Part shown: piece after piece, positions 45,527 through 53,817 of the stretch | How positions within the stretch are numbered: the stretch's first letter is position 1 | Layout: each line of letters starts with the position of its first letter | Assembly: GCA_051201675.1 (NCBI GenBank) | Contig: CP179212.1 | Span: 1,364,001 to 1,428,000 of the forward strand | Reading direction: 5' to 3' | Source of the DNA: HTCC2207 sp002685195 | Lineage (GTDB): Bacteria > Pseudomonadota > Gammaproteobacteria > Pseudomonadales > Porticoccaceae | Length of the DNA stretch: 64,000 bases | Program-made: the position numbers and the translations under genes | Notes under the pieces: model-generated | What the model was told of the DNA's origin: nothing | The model's input: the letters and a program-made list of their open reading frames with translations, nothing else | The model's database searches: none

Positions 45527-47149
45527 TTACAGACGGGCTACACCAAAGCTGTTGGGACGCAATTTTCTACAACGGCCTTCGCGCACCGTCTCTAGCAACA
45601 TTCCCAAGGTTTTACGCATGTTTCGAGGATCAATCATACCGTCGTCCATCATGTGGCCGGAGGTATAAAAAGCGTCTGATTGTGCGTCGAAGATGTGCGC
45701 AAGCATCTTTTCTTGTTGAGCCAGCATTTCCTCGTCTGCATCTACGCCCATAGCGGCCGCTTTACCACGGGCGACCATAGACATGGTCTTAGCAGCCTGC
45801 TCTCCACCCATTACACCCATTTTGGCGTTGGGGAAGGTATAAAGGAAGTCTGGATCGTAACCGCGCCCACACATGCCGTAATTACCGGCCCCGAAGCTAG
45901 CACCGGTCATAAAGGTAATGCGCGGCACATCAATGTTGCGCACCGCCTGAATCATTTTCGATCCATGCTTAATCATGCCCGCTTGCTCAGACTTGGTGCC
46001 AACAATGTAGCCGGTGGTATTTTGAAAAAATAATGCAGGAATATTGGCCTGGTCTAATAACTGCAAGAACTGAGTGACCTTGTTGGCACCCTGAGGGTCA
46101 ATTGGGCCATTGTTACCAATAATACCCACTGCTTGACCAAAAATTTCGGCCTGTATACAGACGGTGGATACGCCAAAACGCGGTTTAAAATCTAGGAAGT
46201 CCGAGCCATCAACCACTCGGGCGACTAGCTCACGCATGTCATAAGGTGTGCGGTAATCTGTAGGAATGACTCCTGCTAGCTCATCGGGGTCGTAAATTGG
46301 CTCAAGAAACGATCGTTTGGGGGGTAATGGGCAGTTATCGTTCCACTGCAGGCGATCGACGACTTCGCGACATATTTGCAGCCCCTGACCGTCATTCTCA
46401 GCAAGGTATTCAGCCAAGCCCGAGATAGTCGCATGCATTTCTGCCCCGCCTAACTCCTCTTCGGTGGCTATTTCACCTGTAGCTGCCTTAAGCAGCGGTG
46501 GCCCGGCTAAAAACGCCCGCCCCCTACCCTTAACGGCAATAACATAGTCACTAAGGCCCGGCATATAAGCCCCCCCTGCGGTAGACGAGCCATGCAGTAT
46601 AGAAATTACCGGAATACCGGCTTTACTCAACTGTGCGAGAGAACCAAACAATGCTCCCCCAACACTGAAGCCTTCTACGGTGTAGTTCATCAGGTCGCCA
46701 CCAGCACTCTCTACCAGATGAACAAAGGGTAATTTTTGTTCCAGAGAGATTTGCTCAGCGCGACGAATTCTATAACCGCCTGCAGTAGTTAAGGAGCCAG
46801 CTAAAATACCGCTATCATCAACAACAACCACACAGCGCACACCGGAAATAAAGCCAATACCTGAAATAACCGTTGATCCAGGGATAGATTTTTCTTCTTT
46901 TTTGGTATCGACCATATAACCGGCAATATTGCCAATCTCTAAAAAAGGCATGCCTGGGTCGAGCAGTCGGGCTAAACGCTCACGCGGTGTTAGCTGTCCG
47001 CGGGCATCAAAGCGCGGCTTTCGCTTCTCAGATATAGCTCGACCGCGTCCATTTAGTTCATTAAGCCTATCAACAAGCTCAAGCATCTCTTTTCGCTGAC
47101 GTAAGAAAGTCTCTGAACTAGTGTTTATCTTCGACGTAAATACCGCCAT
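45527..47149 (-). CDS. atuC: Geranyl-CoA carboxylase carboxyltransferase beta subunit (AtuC-like)
   Basis: 540-residue carboxyltransferase of the propionyl/methylcrotonyl/geranyl-CoA carboxylase family. N- and C-lobes are recognisable: LVESAGGDLMNYTVEGFSVG, HGSSTAGGAYMPGLSDYVI, NTTGYIVGTKSEQAGMIKHGSKMIQAV, SFGAGNYGMCGRGYDPDFL and MGGEQAAKTMSMV. The GRGY stretch resembles AtuC more than LiuB, which has GRAY as I remember it. It carboxylates the gamma-methyl of cis-geranyl-CoA with biotin carried on AtuF. Encoded 33 bp after atuA. Confidence 0.83.
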   Translation of the reverse strand: MAVFTSKINTSSETFLRQRKEMLELVDRLNELNGRGRAISEKRKPRFDARGQLTPRERLARLLDPGMPFLEIGNIAGYMVDTKKEEKSIPGSTVISGIGFISGVRCVVVVDDSGILAGSLTTAGGYRIRRAEQISLEQKLPFVHLVESAGGDLMNYTVEGFSVGGALFGSLAQLSKAGIPVISILHGSSTAGGAYMPGLSDYVIAVKGRGRAFLAGPPLLKAATGEIATEEELGGAEMHATISGLAEYLAENDGQGLQICREVVDRLQWNDNCPLPPKRSFLEPIYDPDELAGVIPTDYRTPYDMRELVARVVDGSDFLDFKPRFGVSTVCIQAEIFGQAVGIIGNNGPIDPQGANKVTQFLQLLDQANIPALFFQNTTGYIVGTKSEQAGMIKHGSKMIQAVRNIDVPRITFMTGASFGAGNYGMCGRGYDPDFLYTFPNAKMGVMGGEQAAKTMSMVARGKAAAMGVDADEEMLAQQEKMLAHIFDAQSDAFYTSGHMMDDGMIDPRNMRKTLGMLLETVREGRCRKLRPNSFGVARL

Positions 47150-47182
47150 ATGGCTCTCTCCATGTATCTTAAGTGATGATTT

Positions 47183-49003
47183 CTACTGACTAATCTTATC
47201 TGCAATTTCTGCACTTACTGGAATTGACGCATCTAACATCAACTGCCCAAACCCTTTGCCCTGAGCATCGTTTCGTATACTTGCCATACCGCCACCACCT
47301 AAGACTTGGTGGAGTAGAAAGTTAATTCCGTTGCAACCCGGCATTAAGTAACGTTCGACATAGCACGCGCTGTGATTGGGCGCGTCCTCAGGTAAAAAAT
47401 GAGAGAATCGCTGAGCAACAATCTCTTCGCTCAAGGCCGCATAAATATAGGGGAGAAACTCAGGCTGGCGCGCAATAATACCAACATTAGCCTTATCTCC
47501 CTTATCACCACTGCGTCCCCAGGCCAATTTGATCAAAGGGACCTCCACCATCTCTGCATCCTCTGGCAACTGAGGCTCTGCAGGACGAATAATGTCTTCA
47601 CGAATAAGGGTGGTGCCCTCTGAGTCTGGACACTCAATATAAGTGCCATCAATTTCAATTTGAATACGGGCCCTACCCTTGGGCTGTACAAAGGAAAATA
47701 ATCGAACTACCGGCGAGGGCTTAGGTCGCCCACCTTGAAAGCCAGATAACCCTGGTGGCGTTGCAAGACCCAAACCAACACATTCTTTTAACAATATGCC
47801 GATTCCCGCGGGGTCTGAGTGCTTGACTGCTATCTTCATGGATAATTCGCGACAAGAAGCCACAGCAGCGTTAATACCATACTGACTTTCAGCGCCAATA
47901 AGCTCTACGCTTGTCTCGCTGTAATCAGACATACCCATCTTCTTGAGTGTACTGCGAGACGCAGCAAAGATCGCGTCGGCAAGCTTGTGTGCTTTTTTAT
48001 CAGCATCAAAGCCATAAAAAGTCATGGTGGTTCCGCCACGGAACTCATCGGCGTAGGTGCAGCACACCTTATAGCTATCCGGTGCTGGCAAACCAGTTGC
48101 ACCCTTTACTTCAACTAAATCTTTGCCTATCTGAGTCAGCTCAACCTCGGAAAAATCACAAACCACATCGGGCAAAATGTAAGCTTGAGGGTCACCAATC
48201 TCGTAAACCATCTGCTCAGCAATTGTACCCACTGAAACAAGCCCCCCGGTGCCCTTGGGCTTTGAGCAGAGAAAACTACCATCTTGTCTAATCTCAGCCA
48301 CTGGATAACCGATATTCTCAAGATTATTAGAGAGCTCCCAATCAGTAAAATTGCCTCCTGTCGCCTGAGGGCCGCACTCTAAAATATGCCCTGCAAGAGA
48401 CCCCATGGCTAGTTGGTTTAAATCACCACGACCCCAACCGAATGCATCGATACAGGCTCCCAATGTAACGGCGCTGTCAACACTTCGGCCTGTAATGACA
48501 ATATCCGCTCCTTCCTGCAAGGCTCTCGCCACGGGAAACGCACCTAAATAGGCATTAATGCTGGCAACCTTAGATACATCGGGAAACTCATCTCCCGAGA
48601 ACATTTCTTTATGGCCCTGCGCGGCAATTTCATCACGCTGCCCTATCATGTCATCACCCAAAACACAGGCCACCCTTAAATCGAGGTTTAAATCAGCAAT
48701 GACACTACGCAGTGCATCCGCACACGCACGGGGGTTCACACCCCCAGCATTTGAGACAATTCGCACACTCTGTCTGGCAATTTCTTTTAGGTTAGGTTTC
48801 ATCACTGCGCTGACAAAATCAAGCGCATAACCATTGTCAGGGTTCTTGGCTCTTGCACGAGCCATGATGGACATAGTGATCTCAGCTAAGTAGTCATAGA
48901 CAATGAAATCGACATCTTCATCCTTTAATAGCTGAGGCGTCGAGCGAGCTGCATCTCCCCAGAAGCCGCTAGCACCTGCAATACGAATCGTTTCCCCACT
49001 CAT
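47183..49003 (-). CDS. atuA: Acyclic terpene utilization protein AtuA (DUF1446 family)
   Basis: 606 residues from the ATG at 49003, which has GAGGAG eight bases upstream; the frame can be read back to 49033, but without a ribosome-binding site. DUF1446 N-terminal domain (IRIAGASGFWGDAARSTPQLL, NAGGVNPRACADALR, ITGRSVDSAVTLG) and a C-terminal AtuA-type domain with LIKLAWGRSGDKGDKANVGI. AtuA is essential for citronellol/geraniol growth in Pseudomonas, but its reaction is unresolved. It is the first gene of the operon atuA-atuC-atuE-atuF-GST-fadH-like. Operator site S4 and a -10 lie just upstream. Confidence 0.88.
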   Translation of the reverse strand: MSGETIRIAGASGFWGDAARSTPQLLKDEDVDFIVYDYLAEITMSIMARARAKNPDNGYALDFVSAVMKPNLKEIARQSVRIVSNAGGVNPRACADALRSVIADLNLDLRVACVLGDDMIGQRDEIAAQGHKEMFSGDEFPDVSKVASINAYLGAFPVARALQEGADIVITGRSVDSAVTLGACIDAFGWGRGDLNQLAMGSLAGHILECGPQATGGNFTDWELSNNLENIGYPVAEIRQDGSFLCSKPKGTGGLVSVGTIAEQMVYEIGDPQAYILPDVVCDFSEVELTQIGKDLVEVKGATGLPAPDSYKVCCTYADEFRGGTTMTFYGFDADKKAHKLADAIFAASRSTLKKMGMSDYSETSVELIGAESQYGINAAVASCRELSMKIAVKHSDPAGIGILLKECVGLGLATPPGLSGFQGGRPKPSPVVRLFSFVQPKGRARIQIEIDGTYIECPDSEGTTLIREDIIRPAEPQLPEDAEMVEVPLIKLAWGRSGDKGDKANVGIIARQPEFLPYIYAALSEEIVAQRFSHFLPEDAPNHSACYVERYLMPGCNGINFLLHQVLGGGGMASIRNDAQGKGFGQLMLDASIPVSAEIADKISQ

Positions 49004-49086
49004 CCTGAACACTCCTCGAATCTTACCCTGCAAAATTTACACAATGTCAGATAGTACGTTGTGATGATTATCGCGTCTTTGGATTA

Positions 49087-49114
49087 GATGCCATCAATAT
49101 GAGAGCCCATGCCA
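49087..49114 (-). promoter_or_regulatory. Candidate AraC-type operator (site S4) of the atu operon
   Basis: On the minus strand TGGCAT half-sites begin at 49114 and 49093, 21 bp apart. A -10-like GATAAT at 49067-49072 follows the site by 14 bp. The AAAGACG preceding the -10 is shared with site S3. The site starts right after the MFS stop codon, which lets atuA be transcribed separately from the MFS gene. Confidence 0.6.
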
Positions 49115-49118
49115 ATAA

Positions 49119-50435
49119 CTAGTTACGCAAATGGGAGCCTAAGCCCGGCTCTTTTGATCTCTCAAGGTAAATAGACGCTAGAATAAAGCTTGCCGGAGCA
49201 GCCCAGCTGACAATATCAGCGGTTAATAAAGCTTTGGTTAGCGGCTCAAATATCGAGTAAGCCGAAAAGACGTCACTAAGATAGCCCGTCATCATTGCAC
49301 CTATTCCGAGGCCCAATAAATTACAGGCTACCAACAGCAAACCTGTCATGACTCCTCGCAAGCGAACGGGAGTAAGATCTTGAACCGTTGAAAATGCAGG
49401 ACCATAAAACGAACTCACACTAAACATACCGGCGGCCATGCCAATGTAAAATAATGGCGACGAAGGGGAAACAAACCGGAATGATACCAACAGCGGTGCA
49501 ACACCAAGCATTAGGTAAGCTAAAAACCTAACTCTGCCGCCTTTAAAGCGAGATTGATACCAGTCACTAAGTATGCCCCCTAAAAACGTGCCCGCTGTCC
49601 CAAATATTATGTAAATAAGGCCGTAGGTTGCGCTAATCTCTCCAACTCCGAACCCACGCTCTCGTTCTAACCAAACAATAGCAAACTGCCCAGCGCCCAA
49701 CGGCACGTGAAGAAAAACAGCTCCTAACATTGTCCATGCCAGGGCACGGGTAGACCTAACAACTAGCAAGACATCAGATATCACCCTGCGCCAATCACCA
49801 CCGAGCAAGGCTTCTTCCTGCTCTGGGGCCATGGAGTCTTCTTTTTCCTCCATAGCACCACGCTTGGGGTCTTTTAAAAACAGCAGCCCCAAGGCCAAAA
49901 CCACCCCAATTCCACCTAGAAGGAAAAAGCAATTGCGCCAGCCAATCATAGGCCCGAGAATGCCGGCCACTATAAAACTACCCCCTGCACCTAAGGGGAC
50001 ACCAAGATAATAAATACCTGTGGCTGTGCCTCTTCTTGCTTTCGGAAAAAGGTCTGAAATCATCGATATGGCGGAGGGTGTCATGGCAGACTCACCAACA
50101 CCAATAAACAGGCGAGCAACGCCAATTTGAACAAAGTTTTTAGCCATGCCAGACACGGCTGTTAAAGCACTCCATAGCAGCAGGCCAGCAGCAATTAGAC
50201 GCGGACGATGAACTCGATCAGCTAGCGCCCCCATAAATAAACCCATAATGGAGTAAAAGAACACAAATATAGGCCCGGTTAATAGCCCAAATTGGGAGTC
50301 ACTCAAGTTCAGATCTTTTATAATTGCAGAGCCAAAACTGGTAATAAGTGTTCTGTCTACCATATTTAAAATGTTTAGAAGCAACAGAAACAATAATATT
50401 CCCGTTGCTTTGGGGGCAGACTTAATTTGGTCCAT
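49119..50435 (-). CDS. MFS transporter (Spinster-like)
   Basis: 438-residue, 12-helix major facilitator. GALADRVHRPRLI is the loop 2-3 motif, and GVGESAMTPSAISMISDLFPKARRGTATGIYYLGVPLG is typical of Spinster-like/anion-cation symporter subgroups, which move lipids or organic acids. Located upstream of atuA in the same direction, with a candidate operator (S5) 101 bp before its start; uptake of a terpenoid or carboxylic acid substrate is inferred from this context. Confidence 0.88.
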   Translation of the reverse strand: MDQIKSAPKATGILLFLLLLNILNMVDRTLITSFGSAIIKDLNLSDSQFGLLTGPIFVFFYSIMGLFMGALADRVHRPRLIAAGLLLWSALTAVSGMAKNFVQIGVARLFIGVGESAMTPSAISMISDLFPKARRGTATGIYYLGVPLGAGGSFIVAGILGPMIGWRNCFFLLGGIGVVLALGLLFLKDPKRGAMEEKEDSMAPEQEEALLGGDWRRVISDVLLVVRSTRALAWTMLGAVFLHVPLGAGQFAIVWLERERGFGVGEISATYGLIYIIFGTAGTFLGGILSDWYQSRFKGGRVRFLAYLMLGVAPLLVSFRFVSPSSPLFYIGMAAGMFSVSSFYGPAFSTVQDLTPVRLRGVMTGLLLVACNLLGLGIGAMMTGYLSDVFSAYSIFEPLTKALLTADIVSWAAPASFILASIYLERSKEPGLGSHLRN

Positions 50436-50535
50436 TTGTATGTTCCCTATTGTATTGTGCTGCGAGTCTAACTTAGATGAGGTATCTCGTCATCACGTTA
50501 GGGTAATCAATTAAGTCCCGTTATTCACCGTTATC

Positions 50536-50563
50536 AATGCCAACCTACTAGCTAATCGCGCCA
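50536..50563 (-). promoter_or_regulatory. Candidate AraC-type operator (site S5)
   Basis: On the minus strand TGGC half-sites begin at 50563 and 50542, again 21 bp apart, 101 bp upstream of the MFS start. The half-sites read TGGCG and TGGCAT; the spacer matches the other sites poorly and no clear -10 is at the expected distance, so this is the weakest of the five. Confidence 0.4.
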
Positions 50564-50626
50564 ACCATTTAATCCCAGCACAGCAACATCAACTCATCAT
50601 CAAAATATCTAGTACCTAAAAAGATT

Positions 50627-50661
50627 AAAAAGCCGTAACGCGATTAAGTGATGGGCTTTTT
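50627..50661 (+). terminator. Terminator-like stem in divergent gap
   Basis: AAAAAGCC (50627-50634) pairs with GGCTTTTT (50654-50661) around a 19-nt loop, with one further T after it. On the plus strand this looks like a Rho-independent terminator whose T-run is part of the stem. The loop is long, which lowers confidence. Confidence 0.4.
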
Positions 50662-50825
50662 TGTCATGCGTACACTGTATTTTCCCTAAAAACTATTAAG
50701 ATAATTGATTTGAAATAAACTAGAAGGTTGATTTTAACGCTGGAGGTTTTTACAGTACCTTTGTCATAAACAGCGCACTGCTATAAAGTCAGTGTGATAC
50801 TAATTTTAAATAGAGGGCTTAACGC

Positions 50826-51125
50826 ATGTCTTTAGATGTTGTCACTGCAGGTTTAAAAGAAAAAATTGGGGAAGATTGCGGTTTAGGCGCAACTTTAAAA
50901 TTTGATTTTGGCGACGATGGGGCGCTTTTTCTAGATGCCACTCAAGTACCTAATACGATCTCTAATGAAGATGCTGATGCCCAATGCACCATGGTGATTA
51001 GCATTGAGAACTTTATGGAGATGGCTGAGGGCAATCTTGATGGGATGGGAGCCTTCATGTCTGGAAAGCTTAAGGTACAGGGTGATATGAGTATCGCAAT
51101 GAAATTAGGCCCGATCTTGGCCTAA
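50826..51125 (+). CDS. SCP-2 sterol-transfer family protein
   Basis: 99 residues covering a single SCP-2 domain: VVTAGLKEKIGEDCGLGATLKFDFGDDGALFLDATQVPNTISNEDADAQCTMVISIENFMEMAEGNLDGMGAFMSGKLKVQGDMSIAMKLGPIL. The NLDGMGAFMSGKLKVQGDMSIAMKL end is diagnostic. SCP-2 domains bind hydrophobic ligands such as sterols, fatty acids and acyl-CoAs. Placed next to acyl-CoA dehydrogenase genes, it probably carries an isoprenoid or sterol-like acyl-CoA. Its gene converges with the isovaleryl-type dehydrogenase, separated by a long hairpin. Confidence 0.92.
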   Translation: MSLDVVTAGLKEKIGEDCGLGATLKFDFGDDGALFLDATQVPNTISNEDADAQCTMVISIENFMEMAEGNLDGMGAFMSGKLKVQGDMSIAMKLGPILA

Positions 51126-51136
51126 TCGCTTTTTTA

Positions 51137-51178
51137 CTAAAGAATGCCCCGCTGTTTTTGTATCGGGGTATTCTTTAG
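51137..51178. terminator. Long hairpin between convergent genes
   Basis: CTAAAGAATGCCCCG (51137-51151) and CGGGGTATTCTTTAG (51164-51178) form a 15-bp stem with one G-T pair and a 12-nt loop. It separates the SCP-2 gene from the convergent acyl-CoA dehydrogenase. There is no T-run after either arm, so it may mark 3' ends by stabilising both RNAs rather than as a classical terminator. Confidence 0.6.
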
Positions 51179-51246
51179 GCGATTGTTCTCTGCATGCTTT
51201 TATAGATCTAACAATACATTTAACGCACAAACTATCTTGATAATTA

Positions 51247-52419
51247 TCAAAGGCCAAACTGTCGTGTGGCTAAATCTCGCATAATTTCTTCTGAGCCACC
51301 ACCAATTGCATTAACTCTGACCTCTCGATAGATACGCTCAACTCTATTGCCGCGCATATAGCCTATACCTCCAAGAACCTGCATCGCTTCGCGGGCACAA
51401 AACTCCATTGTTTGACTGCATTGAACTTTTAGCAATGCAATATCTCCTGCACTCTCTTGGCCGTCCTGTACTTGCTGACATACTAACTGCAGGTATGCTT
51501 GGGTGGCATTGATTCGCATTTTCATATCGGCAATCTTATGGCGAATAACCTGATGATCAGCCAGTCGCTTGCCAAAGGTTTTGCGTTCACTAGCCCAGGC
51601 AACGGCGTCCTCAAGACAGACTCTTGAAAAAGCCTCCATCGCTGCAGACATAGCCAGCCTTTCTGCATTAAAGTTATTCATGATGACGCTGAAACCTTTA
51701 TTTTCCTGACCAATTAAATTGCCAACAGGAACACAAACATTGTCAAAATAAATCGTTGCTGTATCAGAACACCACCAACCTTGCTTTTTGTCCAGAGCCG
51801 TTCTTGAAACGCCCTCTGCGTCAGCAGGTATCAATAAGGTAGATACTCCCCCTGCACCTTCGCCGCCGGTACGAACCGCTGTTGTGAACCAATTAGCGTT
51901 CATACCCCCAGTGATATAGGTTTTAGAACCATTGACGACATAGTGATCGCCATTCAAGCGCGCTGTTGTGGTTAAGTGAGCTACATCAGATCCTGCGCCC
52001 GGCTCTGTGATTGCTAGTGAGATACGCTTTGTACCGGCCAATACTGGCGGCGCAACCATCTTTTTTACATCGTCGCTGCCAAAATTGATAACCGGCGGTA
52101 ACCCAATCCCATGTACCATCAATGTTGCCCCAAGACCGCCCACTGCAACTCGCGACATTTCTTCATTAAGGATAATGGAGTACCAGAGATCAATTCCTTC
52201 TGAAACACCGCCGAATTCCTCTGGATAACCTAACCCTAATATACCCACCTCTGCTGACTTAGGCCAAAGCTCATCAGGAATACACCCATCTTCATCCCAC
52301 TGGTCGGCATAGGGGATGACTTCACGATCAAAAAACCGTCGTAACTGAGCTCTCCACTCATGGTGCTCAGGCTTTAAACGAGTGTTGGGCAATCGTGCGC
52401 TATCAAAATCTAAGGACAT
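51247..52419 (-). CDS. Acyl-CoA dehydrogenase, isovaleryl/citronellyl-CoA type
   Basis: 390 residues. FAD-binding motifs LAITEPGAGSDVAHLTT and KTYITGGMNANWF; flavin-side signature QVLGGIGYMRGNRVERIYREVRV. Glu253 in NNFNAERLAMSAAMEAF matches the catalytic Glu of isovaleryl-CoA and long-chain dehydrogenases, while the medium-chain position is glycine (IGGGSEEI). Branched substrates are typical of this type. With the atu genes next door it is my best candidate for the citronellyl-CoA dehydrogenase role (AtuD), though I cannot prove orthology. Its promoter is in the 67-bp repeat at 52461-52527. Confidence 0.9.
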   Translation of the reverse strand: MSLDFDSARLPNTRLKPEHHEWRAQLRRFFDREVIPYADQWDEDGCIPDELWPKSAEVGILGLGYPEEFGGVSEGIDLWYSIILNEEMSRVAVGGLGATLMVHGIGLPPVINFGSDDVKKMVAPPVLAGTKRISLAITEPGAGSDVAHLTTTARLNGDHYVVNGSKTYITGGMNANWFTTAVRTGGEGAGGVSTLLIPADAEGVSRTALDKKQGWWCSDTATIYFDNVCVPVGNLIGQENKGFSVIMNNFNAERLAMSAAMEAFSRVCLEDAVAWASERKTFGKRLADHQVIRHKIADMKMRINATQAYLQLVCQQVQDGQESAGDIALLKVQCSQTMEFCAREAMQVLGGIGYMRGNRVERIYREVRVNAIGGGSEEIMRDLATRQFGL

Positions 52420-52460
52420 AATCTTCTCCGACTCAGCAATGAACGGTTAATTTAGGCATG

Positions 52461-52527
52461 ATAATACTAGACAGAGTTAGGAAAACGAGCAAGGCGGATG
52501 GCGCCATTCTATTGGGAATAAATGCCA
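52461..52527 (-). promoter_or_regulatory. 67-bp promoter repeat, copy 1, with operator site S1
   Basis: Matches 57645-57711 at 57 of 67 positions without gaps. Read on the minus strand it holds the 28-bp operator (52500-52527; TGGCA and TGGCG half-sites 21 bp apart), then TTGCTC (52487-52492), a 17-bp spacer and TAGTAT (52464-52469). It lies 42 bp upstream of the acyl-CoA dehydrogenase start and just after the AraC gene. Confidence 0.75.
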
Positions 52528-52537
52528 ATAAGAATTT

Positions 52538-53566
52538 CTATTTTCTGCGGTAATCTCTTGGAGAAACACCATGCCAACCTTTAAATGCACTAGAAAATGA
52601 ACCTTGATCGGCATAGCCTAAAAGAAAAGCAATCTCAGTAATGGCAAGACGATCATCCGCTAGGTACCGCAAAGCTACCTGAGATCTTACCTCCTGCAAA
52701 ACATTTAAAAAGCTGGTGTTACGTTCTGACAGGCGACGTTGTAATGTTCGTCGAGATACATTTAACTTACTTGCCAATTTATCAATAGTAACGTCCCCTT
52801 TAGGTAGGTATTGGGCTATTGATTGTTTGAGGCTAAATAACAATTCATCTGATGGATCCTCATCCTCGAAAAAGGCTTGAAAAGGATGACTATGGTCAGG
52901 TGCTCCCTGATAATCTTGCTGTAACATTGGGAAATCAAGACAATCTCGATGAAAAAAAATACTACTCTTCGGTTGGTCAAAACTGAGATTAGTGCCGAAT
53001 AGAATCTCTAAATTGACTAAACTTTTGGGTTTTGGGTAAGTAAAATGAACCTTAACGACTTTAACCGGCATGATACAAATGGAATTAATAATCATGACTG
53101 AGACTGACAACATCTCATCTGTTAAAAAACGCTTCCGTTGAGTACCGAGCAGAAGTGGCTCCCAGCACAACTCAACTAGTTCTCCTTCACGATGAGCCCT
53201 AATTTCACCTAAATCACCACGTAGCTTTAAGGTGCTAGGCATAAGATTGAGATAATCCCGAAACGACTTACACACCGTTGACATATATAACTGGAAATTT
53301 AACCCTTTAAGGTAATTAATGCGCCCTACACTCAAGGCGATATCTGGGTCATTGGATTCTTTAGCAACAGCCTCGTAGAGACGATAGTAAATCATTACAG
53401 GGAATCGTCGATCAGGGATACTTAACTCTTTTGCATCTAAACCCACCTCTACAAGTAGACTGTTCTGGTTTAAGCCTAGTTGTTCAGCAATTTGTAAAAT
53501 AGTGATCAGAGGGGCCGCATAAACGGACCACGAGGCATTAATACTCTGATCTGGGAAGTCTGTCAT
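52538..53566 (-). CDS. AraC-family transcriptional regulator
   Basis: 342 residues. N-terminal ligand-sensing domain of the arabinose-binding-like (PF12625) type: ITILQIAEQLGLNQNSLLVEVGLDAKELSIPDRRFPVMIYYRLYEA. C-terminal double helix-turn-helix: VTIDKLASKLNVSRRTLQRRLSERNTSFLNVLQEVR, then ITEIAFLLGYADQGSFSSAFKGWHGVSPRDYRRK. The 67-bp promoter repeat follows its 3' end. Five nearby catabolic promoters carry TGGC direct repeats 21 bp apart, the spacing expected for AraC-family dimers, so this gene is the likely regulator. No such site precedes its own start. Confidence 0.92.
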   Translation of the reverse strand: MTDFPDQSINASWSVYAAPLITILQIAEQLGLNQNSLLVEVGLDAKELSIPDRRFPVMIYYRLYEAVAKESNDPDIALSVGRINYLKGLNFQLYMSTVCKSFRDYLNLMPSTLKLRGDLGEIRAHREGELVELCWEPLLLGTQRKRFLTDEMLSVSVMIINSICIMPVKVVKVHFTYPKPKSLVNLEILFGTNLSFDQPKSSIFFHRDCLDFPMLQQDYQGAPDHSHPFQAFFEDEDPSDELLFSLKQSIAQYLPKGDVTIDKLASKLNVSRRTLQRRLSERNTSFLNVLQEVRSQVALRYLADDRLAITEIAFLLGYADQGSFSSAFKGWHGVSPRDYRRK

Positions 53567-53742
53567 AGATAGCTAAATTTGATCGCAACAGTGTGAAAAA
53601 AGGCCTTGTAGTCTAACATCCCCATCTTGAATCTCACAATGATCAGCAGTTTTTCAACTCAAGAAGATGAGATCTCACTAAGAGGCATACCTTGGATAAA
53701 AACAATACAGCATCACACGGCTAATGAATGAAGCTAAACTTA

Positions 53743-53771
53743 TTGACTTAGACACTAATAAACGTCAATAT
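53743..53771 (+). promoter_or_regulatory. Candidate imuA promoter
   Basis: TTGACT (53743-53748), a 17-bp spacer and CAATAT (53766-53771). The LexA box begins at the -10 and extends downstream, the standard geometry for repression. Confidence 0.55.
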
Positions 53772-53772
53772 A

Positions 53773-53788
53773 CTGTATATATATACAG
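53773..53788. promoter_or_regulatory. LexA operator (SOS box) of imuA-imuB
   Basis: CTGTATATATATACAG, a perfect palindrome fitting the gammaproteobacterial CTGT-N8-ACAG consensus, 29 bp before the imuA ATG. It is identical to the box before dnaE2. Confidence 0.93.
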
Positions 53789-53817
53789 CTTTTATTAACC
53801 CTCAAACTCTTATTACG

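Larger units (their letters stand above)
50436..50825. other. Divergent MFS/SCP-2 intergenic region
   Basis: 390 bp without a convincing ORF. It contains candidate operator S5 (50536-50563) on the MFS side and a terminator-like stem with a T-run (50627-50661). AT-rich sequence precedes the SCP-2 start. The stem lies between divergent genes, so it terminates neither annotated transcript. Confidence 0.6.

Noticed and set aside
42608..47149. Leucine degradation (liu) carboxylase and hydratase
   Set aside because: The domain set would fit, but the adjacent AtuA gene and lack of an HMG-CoA lyase favour the terpene (atu) pathway; kept as an alternative.
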